Source of the DNA: Conidiobolus incongruus B7586 | Taxonomy: Eukaryota; Entomophthoromycota; Entomophthoromycetes; Entomophthorales; Conidiobolaceae | DNA length: 20,171 nucleotides | Assembly: GCA_000697335.1 (NCBI GenBank) | Contig: JNEM01016430.1 | Coordinates: 1 to 20,171, forward strand | Reading direction: 5' to 3' | In this document: positions 10,094 to 18,958 of the stretch, piece by piece | How positions within the stretch are numbered: the stretch's first letter is position 1 | Layout of the letters: each line of letters begins with the position of its first letter | The notes under the pieces: model-generated | What the model was told of the DNA's origin: nothing | The model's input: the letters and a program-made list of their open reading frames with translations, nothing else | Database searches by the model: none | Translations under genes and position numbers: made by a program

Positions 10094-11017
10094 ATGACAG
10101 ATTGGTATACATATGTATTGTCAATTAAGGCAAATGTGTACCCTGTAAATATTGTATTTAACTGGGTTCAAATGATAATTGGACTCACTGGTGCAATCAT
10201 TAGTACTTTAGTCCTGATAACACTAAAGAGGATGAATGCTTTCAAGGGTAATATCGATCTCAAAATGGGATTCGTTATGATTATACTCGACTTGACCACC
10301 TCCATTGGTTTATTTACTGTGGGATTCCTATCGCTTTTCACAGATGTGTTTATTAAAATTAAACCTCTATGTTCCAGTATGATTATTTTATTATTTTTAA
10401 CTTTCCATACATCTATATATATGCTTTCTCTAGTGAGTTTACAACGCTGTTTGAGAATTGTATACAATCGATCACTACCAAATGGATTTTACTGGATTTT
10501 GTTTGGAGTCCTGGTAATGATGTCTGGGATTGTACCAACTTTCGTAGCTATTCTGGACGAAAATGATGTCGATCGAGTAGCTAACATTTGCCTTTTTAAT
10601 CCTAGATCTGATGCAGGTGTTGTAGCTTATGGGACGCAATTAATTCTTGGTATTACCTCCATATCTATATCTCTCGTGTGTTATATTTTGATTGCATTGA
10701 AAGTACGCCAGACAAGTTTGATTCAAGTACAAGAGCTCGGTTTAATTAAGGAGCAGGTCAATCGTGAGAGTAGAGTGACCATCATCAAATCGATGATCTT
10801 AGGATTCTTTATAGTTGTAGATTACCTCCCTCAGTTGATTTCCTATTCTATTATGATTACAACTGGAGCTTGGTCACCTCTTTATTTGAATTTCTTTGCT
10901 CTGGCCTTTCTCATTGGTTATGTTATCACTGATCCACTTGTATTATTGACAATTAATAAGAAAATATACAACGAATTCAAGAATTTATTAAATGAATGGA
11001 AAGAAAAATTATTTTAA
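10094..11017 (+). CDS. class A (rhodopsin-like) G protein-coupled receptor, 307 aa
   Basis: This is a seven-helix membrane receptor, expected in the plasma membrane and coupling an unknown outside ligand to a heterotrimeric G protein. Hydrophobic segments lie at about residues 22-44, 58-82, 94-116, 132-154, 176-202, 229-256 and 261-286. Class A landmarks fit in order. Cys93 at the start of helix 3 and Cys166 in the second outer loop could form the conserved disulfide. The end of helix 3 reads SLQRC, with Arg118 in place of the DRY arginine. Helix 6 has DYLP where CWxP is usual, and helix 7 has DPLVLL where NPxxY is usual. A basic stretch (NKKIYNEFKN) follows, like helix 8. The N-terminus is short with no signal peptide, and inner loop 3 is short, about 26 residues. 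There is no intron, G+C is well above the flanks, and the ATG follows an A-rich leader. The ligand cannot be inferred. Changed DRY and NPxxY motifs are common in divergent receptors and need not mean loss of function. Confidence 0.85.
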   Translation: MTDWYTYVLSIKANVYPVNIVFNWVQMIIGLTGAIISTLVLITLKRMNAFKGNIDLKMGFVMIILDLTTSIGLFTVGFLSLFTDVFIKIKPLCSSMIILLFLTFHTSIYMLSLVSLQRCLRIVYNRSLPNGFYWILFGVLVMMSGIVPTFVAILDENDVDRVANICLFNPRSDAGVVAYGTQLILGITSISISLVCYILIALKVRQTSLIQVQELGLIKEQVNRESRVTIIKSMILGFFIVVDYLPQLISYSIMITTGAWSPLYLNFFALAFLIGYVITDPLVLLTINKKIYNEFKNLLNEWKEKLF

Positions 11018-11055
11018 TATTAAATTTTACTAAACCAATTAAACTACAATTATTT

Positions 11056-11061
11056 AATAAA
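11056..11061 (+). terminator. probable poly(A) signal of the receptor gene
   Basis: AATAAA begins 39 bases after the last base of the receptor stop codon, a normal place for a fungal polyadenylation signal. The hexamer is common by chance here. Confidence 0.35.
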
Positions 11062-13232
11062 ATATCATATTTTAATTTTCAAGTACAAAATTCCGATTAC
11101 TTTTTCAATTATTTCATATTGATCACCTACACAATATTTCAAGCTATAAAAATTTTTCCAATGATTTAATTTTCATACATCTTTTTTCATAAACGTGAAC
11201 TAAAAATACTCTCACAAGATGAGAAAATTTAAATTTATATATTATTTAACTAATAAAATTTTTTACATTGTAATGCATGATTTTTTAACAAAAACTGGTA
11301 AATATAGTCACTAGAAAATTTTAGCATTTAATTAAGTTAATTGGGTAAAATTGCTACTTCGATTACTATTATTTCAATGGAAGAACTAATTAAATTAATT
11401 TTTTAATATCTAGATAATAGTATTAACAATTGGTTAATTTTTTAAGTTTTAATTAATATAAAATGAAATATAATAAAATTTATATTATATGTAAGTTTAA
11501 AAATTAAATATTTTCAGTGCTTTATTTAATTAAAAATTGTGATTGAATCAAAACAAATTTCCAAATTAATTACTTAAAATGGGTTAATATTGCAACCTAC
11601 ACTTTCAATATATGATTTCTTTAGTTACCTAGATTAAACCAAAATAGCAATATTCTTCAAAAATACTGTATATAGTAATTATTTCAGTATATGTTTCAAT
11701 AGAGGATGATAAAAATTAAGTTATATTCAATGTTTTATATATTACACTTAATTAATCTTATCAGGTATTCTATTTTAATTATTCATTCAGTTTATATTAG
11801 TTGTTGGGAAACTGCCCAATTATTGATATTAGATAATGATATTTTTGATTTATGATCTAATAAGTGGCGCCTATTGAGGAAAGTATTACAAAATAATTAA
11901 CCATAAAGTGAACAATTGTCAGGGATCGGATGTTATTATAATACCAAAAATATCAAACTAATATAGAATATAAATTATTAATTTTTATGATGATTAAATA
12001 AATACAATATGGAATATTCTAGGTCTGTATCTACAAGGCTTAAAATAAAATCATCCATATTGTTGAACTTGGATTCATGAATTAACATAAACAAATCCAT
12101 TCAATTCTTTATTATAATTCCAAAAGATCCGGTGATAGAATAACTGTTTTCTTTGAAAATTTTTCTAATATATTTCTAGACACTTTGTAACATGAGATAG
12201 AACTTTTCAATGTTGCTAATTTTAATTTAAATTCAGAGAATCTCATGTCAAATTTGCTGTGAATTACTATTTATATATAGTCTTCATAAGTCTCCCGATT
12301 AATTAAAATTGCTCTAAATATAAAATAATAATTAATAAAATAACATAAAATAGCTTATTGTAATGTCGAATCTTGATATTAGAATAGATAATATTAAATA
12401 CCATTATGTATAAAATATATTTTCTATATTGAAGAAAAATTTCATTGTAATATCAAAAAAAAGGCTATATTACAGTGTTTACCAATGATAGTATTGGGAT
12501 TTTTAGCAATATCATACTTGAATTTGAAGTAAATTTTCTTACTAATTCTGGTTTTGACATAAATTTAAATTGAACAAAATACAATCAAGTAATTATTCAT
12601 AAGATTTATTAAAGATATTATCGTTATTGATGAATATTACAAATATATACTTTTTTGCATCATAATTTAGACCATTTAGTTTATTCAGTCTAAAGTATAT
12701 TTGAAGGAGCCTAAATTTTTCCATAAATTTAAAATTATGAGATTATTAAATTCCTTATTAAATTCATAGTATCAATATTTCTCAACTTTACGAAAATATT
12801 TCAAAAATTAGTCCAATCAACATATTTAATTAATAATTTTACTTGAAATTTAAATAGTTTGATTGGGCTGATTGTAATAGGTTAATAACAACATAATTAA
12901 ATTGTAATAGCATCTTTTATAAGTACAGGTACTTCTCAAATGTTGAAAAAAATCATACTATAAGTTCAAATATATCGACTTGAGAGTTCTTTATATAAAC
13001 CAATAATCTATATCAATAATATTATTTCATTGTTTTTAAATGGATAATTGAAAGAATAAAATGAAATCGGGTAAACAAATTGAATTAGATGTTTAACAAA
13101 AGACAACTATAATATATCTGAACTCTGTAAAGCAACTCAATCGATTTCAATTAAATGATTTAATTAATTTACAAAATAGAATTTTCAAAATACTAATAAT
13201 AAAGAAAATCAAGGTAATGACAATTAGAGCGA
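11062..13232. other. A+T-rich intergenic stretch with a weak coding relic
   Basis: There is no intact gene. On the minus strand at about 12,000-12,200 two overlapping frames read protein-like: one contains RKQLFYHRIFWNYNKELNG, the other MLIHESKFNNMDDFILSLV and a following acidic and aromatic stretch. This could be the remains of a host gene, but no family is recognised and chance cannot be excluded. A short inverted repeat (TATTAGAT / ATCTAATA) lies near 11,828-11,861. Confidence 0.35.
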
Positions 13233-13910
13233 TTAGTTTAAGTAGTTTGGAATAAATTTTAAACCCAAGTTGGTTTGATAATCTTTCTGATTTAATATCT
13301 CAGATGTCATCAATAAAAACAAGTTGAATTCATTGATATAAGCCGATATAATGGTCTGAAATATTTCCCTGACATTGTCCATTTGATACTCGCACATTTT
13401 AGAATAAATTTCAAGCACTGTAGATAAAGTTGACTTGAAAGAAAAATTTTTGCCAATTGAGCCAATGTGGATAAATTGGAATATAGGAATCATTGAATGC
13501 ACAAAGTATTTGGTATATACTTCTTTCGACTTGGATTCATTGAAATAGGATTCGATCGTTTTGAAGAAATATAAACATTTTATGTATAGATAGTTTGAGT
13601 GGCATAGCATCTTCTCAGACTCATTTCCGACCTTTACAATTGTGGAAATATCGGTAGTGATTTGTTAAAATGTTATATTCGATTAATGTTTTGTAGTCCG
13701 TGTTTTGAGTAAGGTTTGATTGCTGGCTTAACCAATATTCAAGAGTGTAAATATCAACAATGATTGACTTGTGTTGATAAAACACAATTAAAATCAAATT
13801 AGCTTAAAGTATCAAAGTAATTATCAATATTTATTACATTATCATTCCTTTTACCAATTAACTGGCTATGAAATATTTTTTGGGTATTTTTATACTCTAT
13901 AGATTTTCAT
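13233..13910 (-). pseudogene. broken host gene, possibly C-terminal half of a fungal transcription factor
   Basis: The last piece is open on the minus strand at 13610-13233. It gives 125 codons from an ATG (MLCHSNYLYIKCLYFF at its start, ending FIPNYLN) and the frame runs about 15 codons further upstream without an ATG that fits a start. Upstream, in a second frame at about 13,800-13,625, lies a convincing stretch with YQHKSIIVDIYTLEYWLSQQ and IEYNILTNHYRYF. In a third frame at about 13,908-13,800 is FHSQLIGKRNDNVINIDNYF. Frames change near 13,640-13,665 and near 13,800, so at least two frameshifts break the gene. No GT-AG pair at these points suggests introns. The helical, aromatic and Leu-rich character resembles what I recall of the C-terminal regulatory regions of Zn2Cys6-type factors in Conidiobolus-like fungi. 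No zinc cluster is present in the window, so the name is tentative. Alternatively the intact 3' part could be a short separate gene. Confidence 0.45.
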
Positions 13911-14390
13911 TATCTTGATAAATGGATCTCATGAAACACTAGTATAAATAAAAGAAATAACTATTATTTTATTAGAATTGTATATTTTTCGGAAGTTAAT
14001 TGGACTTGGATTATCTTGAATGATTCTTTATTAAAACTTAAAATAATTTGAATTGATCATGATTTCTTCCCATTACACCAAAAATTTTTGAGAAAAATTA
14101 AAATTAGATAATAAATTGATTGTTTTCCTAATTTCATTCACATCCAAAAAAGGAAGTGGAGAACCAAAATAGCCAATTGCAGTGAGTTAATATGATCACA
14201 TTTCACAAATATCATGATACTGTGTCAACCAATTATATACAGTATCATAATATAAGATCTTTTAATCTAAAAACTTTATCAAATTGTTTTTGACTTTTAA
14301 ATTATAATCAAAGTTATTAAAAGTTAGTAAATATTATTTTTTTTATATTATATAAGTAGTTTAAATTTTTTAAGAATTGTTTTTTTAACT
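13911..14390. other. intergenic stretch, no gene seen
   Basis: I see no open frame beyond the decayed gene. The 5' part of the broken gene may once have lain here, on the minus strand, but no peptide can be followed past about 13,930. Confidence 0.4.
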
Positions 14391-14418
14391 TAACTACTCT
14401 AATAATTTAGGGTAGTTA
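14391..14418. repeat. 10-bp hairpin, one mismatch
   Basis: TAACTACTCT (14391-14400) pairs with AGGGTAGTTA (14409-14418) at nine of ten positions over an 8-base loop. It lies near the left edge of the decayed transposon block. It may be an element end or a chance fold. Confidence 0.3.
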
Positions 14419-14499
14419 GATAACTAAGTGGTGAGATTACTGATAAGTTATTAATGCTCACTAATATACCTTAGCAAGAGTATTTAAGAAAAGATTGGC

Positions 14500-15011
14500 T
14501 GATGTTATATCCAACTAGAATTTTATGGCAAATTTATAGTTTAAACCTTATTAAACTAAGTAAAACATTTATAAATTAATGATATAGATATAAAAAAAAT
14601 AATGATATAACTTTGATAACCATAATAATATATTATTAATTATAATTATTAAGGTAATTTTTATTTTATATTTGTAGAATTTATTTAAAAAATGATAATA
14701 TTAACAAAGGTTTTTATTTTTATTTTTATTAATTTTTTTATTAAAATATATTAATATTTTAATATTTTAATCTTTGGATATATAATAACCTCTATATTTT
14801 TAGGTAAATCCCATCTTTTAATTTAGCCTTATATCCCTTTTTATAGAAATCTTTTTGTATTATTTTAATAATTTAGCTTTTATTTGTTTAGGTTTTTAAA
14901 AAATAAAGTTTTTTAAAAACCTTTTAAAATATCTAAAAAATAAAAATCACTAGATATAAGATTAAAAAAATATGTTAAATGTAGTAATAATTTAAATTAA
15001 TTACAATCTAA
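14500..15011. other. decayed, very A+T-rich repeat-like DNA left of the first Tc1 copy
   Basis: The texture is like the transposons that follow: many TTA, TAA, CCT and AGG words and little CpA. It is probably the remains of older mobile DNA into which the first Tc1 copy jumped. No family can be named and no protein can be followed. It may continue into 16,588-16,711 on the other side of that copy. Confidence 0.3.
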
Positions 15012-15013
15012 TA

Positions 15014-15046
15014 CACTAACCTATAAAAGTAAGTCATAAAATCAAA
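15014..15046 (+). repeat. left terminal inverted repeat of Tc1 copy A
   Basis: These 33 bases match the complement of 16553-16585 with one C/T difference. They contain the core AAGTAAGTCATAAAAT that recurs in the inner repeat at 15,204. Confidence 0.85.
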
Positions 15047-15326
15047 TATATATATATTTTAATTAATAACTAAAACAATTGTATATATTAATTTACTTGA
15101 AATTATAATATATAATTAAGGTATATTATTTAATTATAAATAAATATATTTAGATATATTTAGTAAACTATTAGCAAAAATATTAACCTTTAATATTTAA
15201 CTAAAGTAAGTTATAAATTTACAGGTTTTTGAAATAAAGGGATATATTTAACAATATATAACTATATCTTTTTTCTCTCTTTGCTATTATTTTATATAAT
15301 ATTTTACAAATATACTAAATTTTTAT

Positions 15327-16355
15327 ATTAGTATTATTATACCTAAATTTCTCTCTAAAAAAATCTATTTGTATATTAATTAACTTTATAAAAAAGATAA
15401 ATCAACTTATAATATTGCTAGAATTACTAGTGTTAGTTAATTTAATATAGCTAAGATTATTAAGAATAACAATAGAAAAACATTTAAACTTAAATTTAAA
15501 TATGTTAAGATTATAAATAAATATGATAAGAAGTATATTTATAAGTTAGTTAATATAGATAAATATAATACTACTGTAAAAATATAGCAAGAATTATAAA
15601 ACTATATAAGAATATTAATTAGCATTAATATTATTATATATATTTTATATAAGCATAGATACTATTTACACTTTAAAAAAAAACACACCCAATTAAAGAA
15701 ATCCCATTATAAAATTAGGTAAGAATTTAAATATCATCATTAGTATTAAATTAAAACTAATTAGAATAAGGTTATTTAATCTAATGAAATAAAAATATAT
15801 CTTAGTAAATTTAATAAAAAAGCTAGATACTTTAAAAAAGATGTAAAATTATTTTATAACCATTATGTTAATTTTACCTAAAAGTATAATAATAAATTAA
15901 TTATTGTTTAGGGATATATATTGTTTTTAGGTATAAGGTATTTTTATAAAGTTAATAGGGGAATTAATACTAAAATATATTAAAATATTCTGAACAATAA
16001 ATTGAAAAAAACTATTTAATAATATAGGTTAAACAAATTCAATATTATTTTCTAGTAAAATATTACCTCTTGTTATATTATAACTTCTATTACCAAATAA
16101 CTTAAAAATAACAAGATAACAGTTTTAAAGTGGTTTTTTCAATCTTTTAACTTTAATTTAATTAAATACCTTTAGGATTAGTTAAAAAAAGTTATTAAAG
16201 TTTTCCCTTTAACAAAAAATTTAAATTAACTTTAGAAATATATTAAAGAAACATAAAACAAGATTAACCCTTCTTAATATAAAAAGTTAGTTGATTTTAT
16301 ACTCTACAAACTTAAAGAAGTTAGAAAAGCTAAAGGTAGATATACTAAATTTTAA
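15327..16355 (+). pseudogene. Tc1-like DDE transposase relic, copy A
   Basis: This once encoded a transposase cutting and pasting its own element. The N-terminal helix-turn-helix is recognisable (LSKKI, LYKKDKST, IARITSVS). The catalytic half follows: a first-Asp region reading SNEIKIYLS where SDETKIYLS-type sequence is usual, then a QDN-type box, then a region ending NLIKYL where NPIEHLW is usual, and a basic C-terminus ending YTKF before the stop at 16353-16355. The first Asp reads Asn, the QDN Asp reads Asn and the final Glu reads Lys, all G-to-A changes. Gln and Trp codons have become stops throughout. It is clearly inactive. The normal length is about 340 residues, which the span fits. 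No ATG is left at the expected start, so the left edge is approximate. Confidence 0.75.
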
Positions 16356-16552
16356 TTTTTTATTATTATTAAAAACTTGTAAATTTATAACTCACCTTAG
16401 GTAAAATTTAAAGGTTTATATTTTAGCTAATTAATAATTAAATATTATTATTTAATGATATATATAATTAATAAATATAATAGATTTTATTTATTTAATT
16501 TAGGTTTACTTTATTAAATATTAATTAAGTTATTAGTAAAAATATAAGTGTT

Positions 16553-16585
16553 TTTGATTTTATAACTTACTTTTATAGGTTAGTG
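16553..16585 (-). repeat. right terminal inverted repeat of Tc1 copy A
   Basis: This is the complement of 15014-15046 with one difference and is followed by TA at 16586-16587. Confidence 0.85.
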
Positions 16586-17378
16586 TATTTTTATAGTTAT
16601 ATTAATTATATAAATAGTATTGAATTATTTAATAAATTAATTTTCTCTTTTTTATGTCAATTTCTATTATTTTTTATCTTTTACAATATTTCTAAGATTA
16701 AAATTACCTCCTGTTAATATTATAATACATTAGCATTATTTAATATAAATCTTAATATATTAGTGACTTATTTTAATTTAAAGCTTAATTAAACTTTGTA
16801 TATATTTACACATTATAACTATATTATAGTATTATATTTTATATTATATTACTTTTATATTAAAATCTTCTTTTATATTATATTAATATTTTACCACCAT
16901 GTTTATATAATAATAGCAATAAAACTATTAAAAACTTATTAGAAATTAATAACTATTTATATTAAATCTATTTATTATTATTTTAAATTTTATCTATTAT
17001 TTATTTTATTTAAATTTAACATTATATATTATAATACCACTAAAAAAAAGATAACCTTATATTACTTTAATAATGATAATAACTTAATTACTAAATAAAT
17101 CTAAATCTTTAATTTTTAAAAGCTCTCTACCTTTTAAAAAACTTATATTAAATAATTTTTAGTTAAGAAAAATATAGTTCAAAAAGTTTAAATTTAATAA
17201 ACCAGTTATTTCATTATTATTAACATATTAAATCATTTATTTAATATTTTTAAAGATAAATTAACCACTTATAGTAATTTTAAAAACTTTTATAAGCTTG
17301 AAAGTTATTTTAAAAATATAAAAAATTAATTTGATTTAATTTTTAATGATGATTTAAAGAATATCTTTAAATTAACTA

Positions 17379-17411
17379 TACTAGCCTAAAAAAATAAGTT
17401 ATAAAATTATA
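17379..17411 (+). repeat. terminal inverted repeat of Tc1 copy B (left in window)
   Basis: This aligns with the 33-base end of copy A and contains the core AATAAGTTATAAAAT. An inner copy of the core follows 175 bases later. Confidence 0.75.
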
Positions 17412-17608
17412 ATTATATATATTATTATCAATAACTCTGTTAATTCTTAATTAAATTAATTTAAATTAAAACATATAATAAACTTATATTATTTATTTAT
17501 AATTTAATATATTTGATCTAATTATATTAAATTTTAATTGATATATTAAAGTTTAAATTTTACCTAAGATGAGTTATAAATTTGTGTGTTTTGGTTATAG
17601 AAAGAAAA

Positions 17609-18650
17609 TTAAAACTTAGTATATCTACTTTTTGCTTTCCTAACTTCCTTAAGTTTATAAGGTATAAAGTCAACTAACTTCTTATATTAAAAAAGATTAA
17701 TTTTGTTTTAAGCTTCTTAAATATATTCCCAAAGCTTATTTAAATTTTTTGTTAATGGGAAAGCTTTAACTACTTTTTTTAACTGATCCCAAAGGTGTTT
17801 AATTGGATTAAAGTTAGGGGATTAAAAAAACTACTTAATAACTGTTATTATATTATTTTTAAACAATTTAGTAATAGAAATAACAATATAGCAAAAGGTA
17901 TTATCTTATTAGAAAATAATATCTGATTTATTAAACCTATACTATTCAATAGTTTTTTTTAATTCATTGTTTAAAATATTTTAGTATATCTCAGTATTAA
18001 TTCCCCTATCAACTTTACAAAAATACCCTATATCAGAAAATAACATATATCCCTAAACTATAATTAACCCATTATTATATTTTTGGGTTAAAATAACATA
18101 ATGGTCACAAAGTAATTCTTTGTCTTTTCTGAACTATCTAGCTTTTTTATCAAATTCACTAAGGTATATTTTTGTTTTATTAGACTAAATAACCTTATTC
18201 TAATTAATTTCAGTTTAGCTTTAATAATGATATTTAAACTTTTACCTAGTTTTATAATGAGACTTCTTTAGTTGGGTGTGTTTTTTCTTAAAGTGTAAGT
18301 GGTATCTATTATAATATAAAGCACATATAATAGTATTAGTACTAACTAATATTCTTATATAGTTTTGTAATTCTTTCTATACTTTTATAGCAATATTATA
18401 TTTGCCTGTATTAACTAACCTATAAATATACCTTTCATCATATTTATCTATAATCCTAACACACTTAAGTTTAAGTTTAGATATATCTTTACTATAATTT
18501 TTAACAACCTTAGCTATAATAAACTAGCTAACACTAGTAATTCCAGCAATCTTATGAGTTGATTTACCTTCACTATAGAGTTGATTAATATATAAGTGAA
18601 TCTTTTTAGAAAGGGATTTAGGTATTTTAATATTAATATTATTTAAAATA
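17609..18650 (-). pseudogene. Tc1-like DDE transposase relic, copy B
   Basis: The domains are the same as in copy A and better kept. Starting near 18,650 on the minus strand there is a helix-turn-helix region (LSKKIHLYINQLYSEGKST, KIAGITSVS), then the linker with ERYIYRLVNTGKYNIA. The DDE core shows SNKTKIYLSEFDKKAR, a QDN box that still has its Asp, and NPIKHLWDQLKK, ending YTKF at 17609. Counting from the QDN Asp to the position of the final acidic residue gives 34 residues between, so the family is DD34E, typical of Tc1. The first Asp reads Asn and the final Glu reads Lys, so it cannot be active. Most stops fall where Gln or Trp is expected, consistent with C-to-T or G-to-A change. Confidence 0.8.
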
Positions 18651-18925
18651 ATAATTTACAATAATAATATAAGTATAAATATATATAATTTAATAAAAGA
18701 AAAAGAGATTTAAGTAATTTTTGTTTTATTTACCCTTTTAACTCTTAAACCTGTAAATTTATGACTTACCTTATTTAAAATTTAAGATTTGATATATTAA
18801 CCAATAATATATTATATATAATTAAATATAACCTATTATAATTAGGTAATATACCTTAATTATATACTTTAATTTAAATTAATTTTGTTAAGAATTGTTA
18901 AAGTTACAGGTAAATATATAAGTGA

Positions 18926-18958
18926 TTTTTATTTTATGACTTAATTTATAGGTTAGTG
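18926..18958 (-). repeat. terminal inverted repeat of Tc1 copy B (right in window)
   Basis: This ends in TTTATAGGTTAGTG, the same 14 terminal bases as the right end of copy A. Confidence 0.8.

Larger units (their letters stand above)
15014..16585 (+). mobile_element. Tc1/mariner DNA transposon, copy A (1572 bp, dead)
   Basis: Both ends are visible. The left end CACTAACCTATAAAAGTAAG (from 15014) and the right end, its complement closing at 16585, match over 33 bases with one difference. TA flanks both sides (15012-15013 and 16586-16587), the target used by this superfamily. Each end also holds an inner copy of the repeat core (about 15,185-15,230 and 16,372-16,416), 175-177 bases from the outer one, giving the IR/DR architecture known from Sleeping Beauty. 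The transposase relic between them reads rightward. Length and ends are complete, so it decayed by point change, not truncation. Confidence 0.85.
17379..18958 (-). mobile_element. Tc1/mariner DNA transposon, copy B (1580 bp, dead), same family as copy A
   Basis: This is the same element in opposite orientation, 793 bases from copy A and inserted in the LTR fossil. The ends are TACTAGCCTAAAAAAATAAG at 17379 and the complement of CACTAACCTATAAATTAAG closing at 18958. The left flank is TA; the right flank now reads AA, so the target duplication is no longer exact. Inner repeats of the IR/DR type lie at about 17,558-17,592 and 18,745-18,785, again 175 bases from the outer ones. It is less decayed than copy A: more of the transposase still reads, so it is the better representative of the family. 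Confidence 0.85.

Noticed and set aside
10168-10566. Open frames overlapping the receptor gene on both strands
   Set aside because: They are shadows of the receptor coding sequence in other frames.
14409-14515. Possible tRNA or tRNA-derived SINE: TAACTAAGTGG resembles an internal A box
   Set aside because: No convincing B box at the right distance and no cloverleaf can be drawn; the match is too weak.
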